From Mucor racemosus (lineage: Eukaryota > Mucoromycota > Mucoromycetes > Mucorales > Mucoraceae), in contig JAPEHQ010000003.1 in assembly GCA_027405735.1 (NCBI GenBank), positions 558,001 through 622,000 on the forward strand: DNA of 64,000 nucleotides, written 5' to 3'. Shown here piece after piece: positions 32,350 through 43,635 of the stretch. The translations under genes and the position numbers were made by a program. Numbering within the stretch: position 1 is the stretch's first letter; each line of letters starts with the position of its first letter. Under the pieces are notes generated by a model. That model ran no database searches and was not told the origin of the DNA. It was given only the letters and a program-made list of their open reading frames with translations.

Positions 32350-35020
32350 AAGAATTATAGTGCAACTCAAAAGGTTTATTATTATCTTAAAAGTTACTAT
32401 AATAACCGGTGAACGTAACACAGAATTTGAAATGAGGGTGTACACATTATTTTTTTCGAGCAAAACCGAGGATATTCTTTTGTACACATTTTTGAAGAGA
32501 ATTAAAATGGGATTTAGAGAGCTAAACGCGGTTGATGATATGAATGTAAAAAAATTCTGCACAATTTAACGAATATTTTGGAATCTATTACAAAAATGTC
32601 AAAAAAATGAAATAAAAAAAAAGATGCCCAGATTGTTTTCAAATTCAGATATGTTAAAGAGAATTTTAAAACAAATAAGTTTTATTATAAAAAAGTCTTA
32701 GGATATCTTAATTTCTTGCAGAGATATTAAGGCTCAAAGTTTCAATTTTTCATATTTAAGCTGTAAAAACCAAAGTTGGAAGAAAAAATTATCGGTTTTT
32801 TCGAATTTATTCGACAGATGCTATAATGATAGTCTGTAGACAATTAATTGTTATTTGTAGCCCTTAAAAATCTGTATCCAATCAAACTAATTTCAATAAG
32901 AGGTTTTTACTATTTTGTTATGAAAATCGCTCAAAATCGCGATTTTTGGATGGGGGTTGGGGTCAAAAAACAAGAGTACACCTTCAAATCTTCACTACTC
33001 CTTGAAAAATTGATTTTTTTGAAAAAACTAAAAACGGATCTATATATATTGCTGCTCGCAATTATTTTTATGGAACTGACATTTTGTTTGATAACTTACT
33101 GGAAAATGACATTAATAATTTATACGTTTTTTGTGTGTTTTATGGGATAAATCCTTTGAATTTTTATTTTGGCTTTATTTATATCTAACAAATAATTTAC
33201 CTATAATATAGACAAAATACTTTTATTATAATTGCAAGTAATATTTACTTAATAAAACCAATAGGTATGCTTGCTTTTCTGATATTCCTATAATTTTTTG
33301 AACGGCTATATCTCCGCAAAAAAAATAGCTAAAAATATATGAATAGCACCATAATCATTGCAGCATTAACTTGTATCAGAATCCACTCTTACCTCAACAC
33401 ATGAAAAAAATTATGGGAAAAATCTTGAAGATCTGATTTTTAGGAGAAAAAATCCATTTTAACATGTGGAGTGTAACTTTTTTAATTTATGGAGTGTAAC
33501 TTCTGCAACATGGAGTGTAACTTCTGTAACATGGACTGTAACTTCTGTAATTCATGGAGTGTAACGTTTTTGATTCAAGGAGTGTAACTTGTTTAAAGTA
33601 TGGAGTGTAATATTCTTGACTGATGTCTCTCAACCCCTTATGGCATTGAGTATTTACTCCTTCAACTCGGCCTATATTACTTTAAATTGCTTCAAATAAT
33701 TATGTTTAAATCAATTATTTGCCATATGTTAAAAAACTTTAATTTTTGGCAAACGTTATTCACCGATTGGGCTGTATTAAATCATAATTATTTGAAGCAA
33801 TTTAAAGTAATATAGGCCGAGTTGAAGGAGTAAATACTCAATGCCATAAGGGGTTGAGAGACATCAGTCAAGAATATTACACTCCATACTTTAAACAAGT
33901 TACACTCCTTGAATCAAAAACGTTACACTCCATGAATTACAGAAGTTACAGTCCATGTTACAGAAGTTACACTCCATGTTGCAGAAGTTACACTCCATAA
34001 ATTAAAAAAGTTACACTCCACATGTTAAAATGGATTTTTTCTCCTAAAAATCAGATCTTCAAGATTTTTCCCATAATTTTTTTCATGTGTTGAGGTAAGA
34101 GTGGATTCTGATACAAGTTAATGCTGCAATGATTATGGTGCTATTCATATATTTTTAGCTATTTTTTTTGCGGAGATATAGCCGTTCAAAAAATTATAGG
34201 AATATCAGAAAAGCAAGCATACCTATTGGTTTTATTAAGTAAATATTACTTGCAATTATAATAAAAGTATTTTGTCTATATTATAGGTAAATTATTTGTT
34301 AGATATAAATAAAGCCAAAATAAAAATTCAAAGGATTTATCCCATAAAACACACAAAAAACGTATAAATTATTAATGTCATTTTCCAGTAAGTTATCAAA
34401 CAAAATGTCAGTTCCATAAAAATAATTGCGAGCAGCAATATATATAGATCCGTTTTTAGTTTTTTCAAAAAAATCAATTTTTCAAGGAGTAGTGAAGATT
34501 TGAAGGTGTACTCTTGTTTTTTGACCCCAACCCCCATCCAAAAATCGCGATTTTGAGCGATTTTCATAACAAAATAGTAAAAACCTCTTATTGAAATTAG
34601 TTTGATTGGATACAGATTTTTAAGGGCTACAAATAACAATTAATTGTCTACAGACTATCATTATAGCATCTGTCGAATAAATTCGAAAAAACCGATAATT
34701 TTTTCTTCCAACTTTGGTTTTTACAGCTTAAATATGAAAAATTGAAACTTTGAGCCTTAATATCTCTGCAAGAAATTAAGATATCCTAAGACTTTTTTAT
34801 AATAAAACTTATTTGTTTTAAAATTCTCTTTAACATATCTGAATTTGAAAACAATCTGGGCATCTTTTTTTTTATTTCATTTTTTTGACATTTTTGTAAT
34901 AGATTCCAAAATATTCGTTAAATTGTGCAGAATTTTTTTACATTCATATCATCAACCACGTTGAGCTCTCTAGATCCCACTTTAAATTTCTTCTCGATGT
35001 ATATAGATTTAAATAAGCTC
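32350..35020. mobile_element. Large palindrome (foldback element) with 1,175-base arms
   Basis: 32,530-33,704 is the reverse complement of 33,783-34,957; all blocks I compared are identical. The loop is 78 bases (33,705-33,782). Outside the perfect part the arms still resemble each other with mismatches for roughly 45 bases (GAGAGCTAAACGCG versus GAGAGCTCAACGTG). The outer portion of each arm belongs to the family at 10,735-11,090. Each arm has an identical 100-codon frame (32,848-33,150 + and 34,337-34,639 -) with no recognised domain, rich in hydrophobic residues, probably chance. Confidence 0.93.
33464..33620 (+). repeat. Tandem GGAGTGTAA repeats in the left arm of the palindrome
   Basis: Seven units of about 20-24 bases with core GGAGTGTAACTT (one reads GGACTGTAA and the last GGAGTGTAATA). 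Because the arms mirror each other, the same array appears inverted at 33,867-34,023 as TTACACTCC units. Both arrays flank the central loop. Confidence 0.92.
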
Positions 35021-35688
35021 CCATTGCAATGGTAGGTATATCTAGGGCCTATTCACGAAACATCAAAAATTCAGCCTTCTCGAGTTGTTGTGAAAATGTT
35101 AAGATGAAAACGCACACTTCCTCGAGAACTTTTTGTTGCTTTTTTATAGCACATGTTTCAGATATTTTTTGAGAAATTATATAAAATCAACCTGTGATTC
35201 GAAATTAAACTTTGAAGTTGTCCTAAATGCGCAGCAAATGGAAGAAGAAAATATATTTTTTTTCATTAGAAAATAGCCGTTATTGAATGAGAATATCGAA
35301 ATTTACATCCAAAACCTTGTTCTGGTCGCGTTCAAAAAATTAAAAATCATTACTGGACTTGATTTTTAGTTCAGTTAATGCAGAAATGTGTAGTAGTATA
35401 TTCTGTTTGCTGAACTGTTTGAAAGTTTAAATATTCAATTGTATGCAAAATCAAATATATACACCCTTGAAATACCCAACTAAACCCCAGATCAGTAGCT
35501 ACGATATCTAACGAATGCTTTGGAAAACATCTCAAAATTTTATGCATTCGTTTACCGGTAATCTAATAAACTATTCCCCTCTTTAATCACCTCCCATCGA
35601 CATTAAAGGTTGATATACATCTTGTTTTTAATTAATTTACACATAAAGTCTTTCTAAATAAATCCTTTCTACATTTCCATTCATCTAT
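35021..35688. other. Gene-free region downstream of chorismate synthase
   Basis: AT-rich with no gene recognised. The last part is the 3' flank of the minus-strand chorismate synthase gene. Confidence 0.4.
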
Positions 35689-37008
35689 TTAATCCTTCTT
35701 GGGGGGTTTTCCTAATAAGGCATGATTGATGTCAATTGAAGGCAACTTTGAGAAAGCAGCACGACGAGATTCTTGTTGCAAAGCAGCACTATAGGGGGGA
35801 TATTGTTAGCATTCTGAAAAAATAATCCACAAACGATCCATTGATCCACTTACTCCATGATAACAAGGGCGGCCATTGCTTCAACAATAGGCACAGCACG
35901 AGACACAACACAAGGATCATGACGACCCTTGGCAGCCAAAGTACCAGTAATACCATCATAATTAGCAGTAGTTTGATCTTGAGAAATAGTAGCAGCAGGC
36001 TTAAAAGCAACACGGAAGTAAATGTTTTCACCGTTACTAATACCACCTTGAACACCACCAGAGTTGTTTGTACTTGTACCAATAGAACCATCTTCTTTTT
36101 GGTAGAAAGGATCGTTATGATCGTGACCAGCCATCTTGGTACCATTAAAACCTGAACCAAACTCGAAACCCTTAGTAGCAGGAATAGATAACATGGCATG
36201 AGCCAAAATAGCTTCTAATTTATCGAAACAAGGTTCACCCAAACCAACAGGACATTTACGAATGACACAAGTGACAGTACCACCGATAGAATCTCTTTCA
36301 TGAGACTTCTCGGCAATGACCTTCTTCATGGCTTCAGCAGTAGGAGGGTGAGGACAACGAGAAATATCAGCATCAACATCTTCACGAGAGATAGTGTTCA
36401 TAAATTCAATCAATTCAGGTTCAGCAGTATCTGCATTATCAAGCTCACGAACAAAAGGCATAGCAACTTTGCCAACACTAGATGCAAATGCAACAATTTC
36501 AACACCATAAGCTAAACGCAAATATTTTTCAGCAATTGCACCAGCAGCAACACGACCAATAGTTTCACGAGCAGAAGCTCTTCCACCACCACTAGATGCC
36601 TTGAGTCCATATTTTTGAAGGTAGGTATAATCGGCATGAGAAGGACGAGGATAAATGTCGGTATCGCTGTAATCGTGAGGACGTTGATCCAAGTTGGGAA
36701 CTTGAATACCAATAGGAGTACCTAAAGTAACACCGAACTCTGTACCAGACATGATGGTAACCTTGTCTTTTTCATCACGCTATTGTAAGAAATTAGTTGG
36801 TTTGATTTATTTTATTCATATTAAAAAAAAAACACTTTACAGGAGTTGTCAACTTATTTTGCCCGGGTCTTCTACGAGTAAGTTGTGGTTGGATATCAGA
36901 TTCAGTTAACTCCATTCCAGGAGGAACACCATCAATGATGGCACCAACACCTTTACAGTGAGATTCACCATATGTTGTGACACGGAAAAGTTTACCAAAA
37001 GAACTCAT
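35689..37008 (-). CDS. ARO2: Chorismate synthase
   Basis: Three exons (36841-37008, 35854-36779, 35689-35788) give 397 residues, a normal length. It catalyses the last shikimate-pathway step, 5-enolpyruvylshikimate-3-phosphate to chorismate, with reduced FMN as cofactor; fungal enzymes usually reduce their own flavin. The family start is intact ([15 protein letters not shown]), as are [46 protein letters not shown] and the C-terminal [15 protein letters not shown]. The last exon supplies a short basic tail ending KPPKKD. It lies 360 bases downstream of the perilipin-like gene on the same strand, without functional link. Confidence 0.97.
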
Positions 37009-37368
37009 TGAAAGGGATTAAAGAAAGGGGATGTTATATTAAAAATCTTTTTGGGATGGGGATCATTAAACCCAAGCCCAACATCAGTCACTCAAATGTT
37101 GACTCATATTGTGCTGTATTTTCTGTTTATTTGATGCAAAGTTGACACATTTTATTGGCTAAATGTCGAACATATATAGATATGATTGGCTTGAAAGTAG
37201 AAGCATTTGAGGTATTCAAAAGATTTTATTTATTTAAAAAGATTGGGATAATATTTACTAATTTTTTTTTATGAGAAAGAGGAAAAGAGGAATATTTATG
37301 TGCAGTATGATAATGTGTATGTGTGTGCGTGTAATATTTATTATTTGTTGTTATGTTTTGTGAAATAG

Positions 37369-38645
37369 TTAAGCCTTGACATTTACAAAACCAAATGTTG
37401 ATTTCACATCACGAACAACTTTATAATTGTTTGCGTAAGCGCCATATTGACGAACTTGATCTTCAACACCATGAATTGACTTTTGAAGTAAAGGCAACAC
37501 ATATCCTTGAGTCATGTGTAAAATGTTTGTTGCCTTTTGGAAAGGAGCCAAATCAGGTTTTAAAACTTCAGTACGAACAATTTCATATTCATTGCTAGCA
37601 AATGTTACAAGAGGATTAACAACAATATGAACAGAACTAGGTAAATTGTTGATAACTTGACGATCTTTTACATAAGCAGCAGCAGCATCGAGACGATGAA
37701 TTAAATCGGCAGTTAATTCATTAATACGTTGATTAGCCTTGGTTTGAGTAGTATCTTTATAGCCTTTAACAGAGATAACAAAATCTTGGAGACGAGTATT
37801 AGCCTTTTGGATTGATTGGAATGCTTCATGCAGTAATTGATTTGTTTCAGCCAAACGGGAAATATCGGCTTTTGTGTGGGGAATGGATTGCCATTGTGTG
37901 GTAACACGGTAAGTTAATCTATCCTTGACTTCATTGGCTAATGATAATAGCTTGACCTCTTTAGTATTATCATCATCTAATTTTCTTTCCTTTGTTTGTT
38001 TTTGTTGGTTTTGTTCATCATTGTTGGTATTAGCAGGAAGATACCTGTCTACTAGTTGTTGAAGACCATGAGTTGTACGAGTAACAGGAATTGAAGCAGC
38101 ATAAGTGATTTTACCCTTTACATCTTCATATACTTTTTGGGGAGATTCCTTTACACTAGTCAAGATTTCTTTAGGAGGTTGAGTAACAACAGGGAATTTA
38201 GTCTCAACTAAATCAAGAGATTGGCAACCCATTTTATCGGCTTTTAAAAGATGAGGTTTATACTTTTCGGCATAAGGTGATGCGATAGAAGCAGCCAACT
38301 TGATTGTAGTTTCAGCCTTGTTTAAAGCAAACCGACTGATTGAGTTTTGATTAGCATAATGTTGTACCATGGAAGAGCCATCACGAATAATAGGAATAGA
38401 AAGAACACGATTGAAAAATGAGAATTCCAAAGGTTTCTTGTTTGCTTCATCAGCTTCAATGACAGTGTTATCTATATAATGTTATTAGATTTTTAATTTA
38501 ACCCCAATTATTATACTAAATTACCAGGTACTTCCACCTCTCTTTCTAATACATCATTAGGATTTGATGTAGGAATGGGCTTGGGTTCTTCTAAAACAGG
38601 TAGCTTGTTGTTTGGATTATTACGACGAGTAGATTTCTTGGACAT
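37369..38645 (-). CDS. Perilipin-like lipid-droplet protein
   Basis: Two exons (38525-38645 and 37369-38471) give 407 residues. After a polar 50-residue start the sequence follows the perilipin (PAT) pattern: FFNRVLSIPIIRDG, a helical stretch, DKMGCQSLDLVETKFPVVTQP and a short segment before repeated amphipathic helices. Perilipins coat lipid droplets and control access of lipases; fungal members support lipid storage and, in some pathogens, infection structures. The middle (roughly 140-175) is Gln/Asn/Lys-rich linker. It is divergent from the small Cys-rich gene with only 250 bases between the start codons, so the two may share a promoter. Confidence 0.85.
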
Positions 38646-38895
38646 ATTTGATTATTAAAAAGCAAGATTGAGAAAGAAAAAGAGAAAGATTAGAACACGA
38701 AATGCACCTTATTTATTCATTTCTGTTTTACGCCTAATACCATTACGTTTTGGACTCAGAAAAGTAGGTCATTAACATGTGAAAACCTTGGTATTTTGAC
38801 ATTAATCTTATATACCCATTCTTTGTTTTTCTTTTGTTCTTCTTCTCGAATCGACTAAAAAAAAGTCTCCGTTGGATATTAAATATTGAGTTGCC

Positions 38896-39346
38896 ATGAC
38901 AACAGATTCTTTGATCAAAAAGACAGATCATATTACAAATGCACCATCTATTATCAAAGCCTTCGGCATTTGTAAAGCGGAACAAAAGCCAACAATAGTA
39001 GTTCCAAAATGCAGCATGACAAACGTCAGACAAACGTCTATCTTCGGAAATCAATTTCAAGGTTCTTTTTGAATGTTCCAATAATCCTATTATATGCAAT
39101 TGATCTCTTTTTTTTCATAGCTGCAAGATGCAAAGGTTTCAAAAAGGAATTTGCCAAACAACAATGTTTAAAATGCAATTCGGAAGCAATTAACAATTAT
39201 TGCTTTATTTGTGAGAGGTAAAAAAAAAACAAGAGATCAATGTTAATCATATTTTGCATGCTAAAACAACGTGGCTCTATAGAACTGTTACACTACAGCA
39301 ACAAAACCGGTTTGTATGGTGTAAAAAAAGACGTTTTGGCTTGTGA
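38896..39346 (+). CDS. Small Cys-rich protein, putative zinc-binding
   Basis: Three exons, 38896-39061, 39121-39217 and 39283-39346, join in frame to 108 residues. Both introns have clean GT..AG ends and are 59-65 bases. Exons 2-3 hold evenly placed cysteines: ARCKGF, then QQCLKCNSE, then NNYCFICER, and a final VWCKKRR, which suggests a small treble-clef or zinc-ribbon-like fold. The basic C-terminal KKRRFGL end could bind nucleic acid. I do not know the family. The exon logic and cysteine pairs argue that it is real even though each exon is short; expression is not shown by the sequence. Confidence 0.6.
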
Positions 39347-40736
39347 TGATGATATTCAATCAGTTTTTTTTTTGTTTCAAAACCCAAAGTCTGTACAGCC
39401 ATGTTTATTTTATCACATGAAATTGAATAAAGTATCAAACTGACCAATTAAACTGTTGAATCGGCTACTACTTTAAGGAATCCCGATAGTTCCGAAAGAA
39501 ATACATTGTTATCTACTGTTTGATCTTTTGGTATTTACAATGTGTAAGCTCCACAGATATCATTTCCGAAAGAAGCATGTTTTTTCCATTTGTCATAATC
39601 GTATGTAACAATTATGTAATAATATACATATGAAATCTATTCTTTTTTTTCTTCGACTACTCCTTTTTGTTTAAGACTTGGTTGTATATATGCCAATTTA
39701 AAAGATATATTATATTATTACAATGGAATTTCAAGTGAGACTAAAAACTTAGTCGATGGTATGCTTTCATATGTATAAACGGTGATTGTTTAATAATACA
39801 AAAGAACTATTCATATTAAAATACTATGCATTTTTACCGAGGACTGTTTGGATCAAAAAGATATCAATAACTTTAACTTATCAGATTTTAAATAGTTTAC
39901 AAATGAATATGCACAAATATTTATTCATCTATTGTGAATATATACATTCTTCAATTTGGAGTATTCTTAAAGTTACAAAACATATTATTATTTAAAAAAG
40001 TTTGCTTTATCGATGAACCTTGAAATAACTTTTAGTATGTAACATGGTTACATTTGGATGCACAGACGGAAGTGTTTTAAACAATAACTTGCTTTAAATC
40101 ATTAGATTTTTGCATGGTTGTGCTACATTATGTTCCCCAAAAATAACGGATGTTAACAAATTTGAAATTTCATCCCGAGATATGTCCATTAAGTTTATAT
40201 TACATTGCTTTTAGTATTTTTTAAATTTATTTTACAAAAAAAAATATTTCATGGTACTTTTTTCAGTGTCACTATCATCTCATATTAGCTTTAGTTACTA
40301 TACTCTTATATTTCATAAATAGTAATCCTTTAAGAATGGCTTTTCTGATATTTTCGGCGAGCCGAACGGGCAAAAAAACTCCGGGAAGTTTTGTATCTCC
40401 GCCGAAAAGCTGCCCTGATCTGCCGACCTGCCTCTGACGGTCTGGAATCAAGAAAAACGTTAAAATATAAGGAAAAAAATTACAGGCGTGTAGCTGAAGA
40501 GTTATGCTTTAGTTTAAAGCAATCATTTAGAAAATTACCGGGCCACAACATGCAAAATAACTCTTTTAAATTTAGAAATCGTGTAAAAACCAACTTTTTT
40601 TTTTTACAAATATATATTTATTTGAATTATCTAATGATGAGAAATGTGAACAAAAAGAAATAGAAAAAAATAATATAATGGTGTTATACATGTAGAACAG
40701 AAAAAAGATAATGATATATATAAAATAGAAATGCAA
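39347..40736. other. Gene-free region with a GC-rich island
   Basis: AT-rich DNA between the small Cys-rich gene and the 3' end of IMP dehydrogenase. Bases 40,351-40,445 form a sharply GC-richer island with an inverted repeat TTTTCGGCG (40,351-40,359) / CGCCGAAAA (40,400-40,408). A frame across it (40,391-40,663) shows no known domain. Confidence 0.5.
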
Positions 40737-42506
40737 TTAAGCAGAGAAAAGCTTCTTCTCGAAAGAGTGAAGACCGTGAACACCACCTTCCAATTGAGCA
40801 GCGGCAGTTCTCTTTTCGAAACGAACTTGACCATCATAGACAGCTTGCTTCATGGTGTCAACACTGCTGTAACCAATATCTTGAAGAGAATGTTGAACAC
40901 CAGTGACAAGGTAGTCAACGAATTTACGAACGGAACCCTTATCAACAACGTTACCAACAACACCTTGAGCAACCTTGACAGCATCACCTTCAGAGAAATA
41001 ACGCTTAGTAGCGGCATTACCATCCTTACCACTACCAGATTTGTTGTTCATGGCATCGATGGAACCCATACCACGATAACGCTTAAGACGTTGACCTTCA
41101 TGATAAAAGTATTCACCAGGAGTTTCAGTAGTACCAGCAAGGAGACCACCCATCATAACAGCACTAGCACCCAAAGCCAAAGCCTTGACAATATGACCAA
41201 CATTACCAATACCACCATCAGCAATGGTAGGAACACCGAAACGACGACAGAATTCAGAGACACGGTAAACAGCAGTAGCTTGAGGACGACCACAAGCCAT
41301 AACTTCTTGAGTAATACAAATGGAACCAGAACCCATACCGATACGAATACCATCAGCACCAGCTTCAATCAAATTAGCAGCTTGTTCACGAGTAACAACA
41401 TTACCAGCAATGACTTCGAGCTTAGAGTACTTTTCCTTGATATGACGAATCATCTCAAGTTGGTAAATGGAATTACCTTGAGAAGAATCTAAAACAACAA
41501 CATCAAGACCAGCTTCAACAAGAAGAGCAAGACGATCCTTATCATCAGGACGAGTACCAACAGCAGCACCAGCTAAAAGTTGCTTGGATTGGGAACCCTT
41601 GGAAGCATTAGGGTAACTTTGGTTCTTGAGAAGATCAGAGCGAGACAAAAGGGCAACAAGAGCACCGTTAGAGTCAACAATAGGAAGCTTGCCCTTCTTG
41701 GAAGAGCACAAGATGTCATTGGCTTCACTTAAAGTGATACCTTCTTGACCAACAACAAGTTCGGTGGTCATGATTTCCTTGAGAAGAGTTTCATCTTGAG
41801 AGTGGAATTGGATATCACGAGCAGTTACAATACCAACCAACTTGCTATGCAACTTTCCGTTCTCTAATGATTAAAAAGGAGAGAGCGTGAGTAAATTCAG
41901 CACTTTATAACTCGATCCTTCTTCCCACACACAGATACACACACAAACACACACATATATATGCATTAAACCTAAAAACTTACCAGTGACAGGAACACCA
42001 CAGAAACCAGAAGCAGCCTTGATCTCCTTAACATCAGCAACAGTATTCTCGGGAGACAAAACGACAGGGTCGTTAATGAAACCATTCTCAAACTTCTTGA
42101 CAGAACGAACCATGTTGGCTTGTTCCTCAGGAGAACAATTGGAATGGATAATACCAATACCACCCAAAAGCTTTTTTTTTTAAAAAAAAACACTTAGAAA
42201 CCTCCATATTACAACTTACATTTAATATGTACTTACTGCCATTGAAATAGCCATCTCAGCTTCAGTTACAGTATCCATAGGAGAAGACAAGAAAGGAGTC
42301 TTGAGAGAGATTTTCTTTGTAATCTTGGTTTCCAATGAAGTCTTCTCAGCAGCGAAATTAATGAAACCAGGCAAAACCAAGAAATCATTGTAGGTTAAAC
42401 CACCGCTCAATTGTTCATCCATGAGGGCTTCAACTGAAAGACCATCACGACGACCGTATTCATTCAAAACGGCATTAGCAGTAGAAATATCAAGGTAAGA
42501 AGTCAT
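40737..42506 (-). CDS. IMD: Inosine-5'-monophosphate dehydrogenase
   Basis: Three exons (42237-42506, 41984-42170, 40737-41863) give 527 residues. The enzyme oxidises IMP to XMP with NAD+, the rate-limiting step of GMP synthesis, and acts as a cytosolic tetramer. The catalytic loop [17 protein letters not shown] with its cysteine is intact, the flap region [11 protein letters not shown] is present, and the CBS pair lies at about 110-230 with exon 3 starting inside it. The start [14 protein letters not shown] is typical. This enzyme is the target of mycophenolic acid; resistance cannot be judged by eye. Intron 2 contains a GT-rich tract on the coding strand. Strong codon bias suggests high expression. 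Confidence 0.97.
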
Positions 42507-43635
42507 TTTTTTTATAATAGAAAGAGTGATTTTATTTTAATAAAAATTTGTGGAGGGATAATAATCCCCCTCTTTTAAAAATTTAAATTTGGCCTCTTAT
42601 TTATACTTATTTGATAGTGGCTTTTTTAGTTAAATTTTTTTAATCATCGATCCATCTACCTGATGTGACTAAAAATCATCTAATGACTCTATTACTAATC
42701 TCTTCAAGATCTAGTTTTCTCTTTTTCTTTTCAATTAAACACAAAATGATCTTAGGTTGAATCAATTTGTCTTTTTTTGCACTCATTTTCTCATTTATAC
42801 AAGCTATATTGAAAAATACTCTTATCTTTTTGTTATCTCGTAATACATTGATCCTTTCTTTTTCGTTTTTTTTTTCTCACTGAAACTATGTTTTTTATTG
42901 GTTATAAATATCTTAATCTCGTTCTCTTTATTGAAGTTAAATAACATGTATATTTTTTATATACAGTGTTTTTTAGTTTATCTGATAAAGAGAGAGAGAG
43001 AAAAAAAGACGTTTTTATTTTGAATGCCAAGTTTAATAAATATAACTTTTCAAGGGGGGAGAAACAAAAACCAACATAAAGAGAGGGGGTATTCTAGTGT
43101 TTTACAAAAGGAGATGTCTATATATAAATGTAGCTTGTATAAAGCAAAAAAAGCATTGATAATGATATTAAACATTTGCAATTGATTATTTATTTATATG
43201 ATAGTTTGCAAAATCCTTTGAGAAATCTAACAAGAGAAAATGATATGAAAGTGATGATTCTTTGTACAGGTACTTCTGATATAAAATGATAGAAAAATCA
43301 AAAACACACTGGGGATTTTATTCGATCTGATTCATCCCTCATTTGCTCTCTCTCTCTCTTTCTCTCTCTGTCGCCCCTTCAGAATAAACGTGCTTTACTT
43401 TACTGCTCTGTTGCCTCAACCACCACCACCTCCTCCTCCTTTTACCAACAACTTGTATATAGAATCTCCTTTTTCTCTCTAAATTTATACATTTTATATG
43501 TATATATTTGTATTCTTTATTTATTGTTTCTCTCTCTTTTTTTTTTCTTTTTTATTTTTATTTTTATTTTTATTTTGTATTTTACCCATTTTTCAATAAA
43601 TTTAGTTTTATAGACTTTAAAAATAATAAAAAACA
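42507..43635. promoter_or_regulatory. Divergent intergenic region between IMPDH and a kinase gene
   Basis: 1.1 kb between two divergently transcribed start codons, no gene. It contains long pyrimidine tracts on the + strand (43,345-43,380 CTCTCTC; 43,525-43,575 TTTTTATTTTTATTT) typical of fungal promoters, and an AG/GA run near 42,990-43,005. Confidence 0.5.

Noticed and set aside
32848..33150. 100-codon frame present identically in both palindrome arms
   Set aside because: The duplication follows from the palindrome itself; composition is hydrophobic and AT-driven, no domain seen and no support from other family copies.
32350..35020. Palindrome as a sequencing or assembly artefact
   Set aside because: A 78-base unpaired loop and diverged outer flanks are not expected from a simple read-through artefact, and related foldback elements lie nearby; still listed for long-read checking.
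36300..36515. Plus-strand frames opposite chorismate synthase and IMP dehydrogenase (also 40,731-41,492)
   Set aside because: They are antisense shadows created by biased codon use in the real minus-strand genes.
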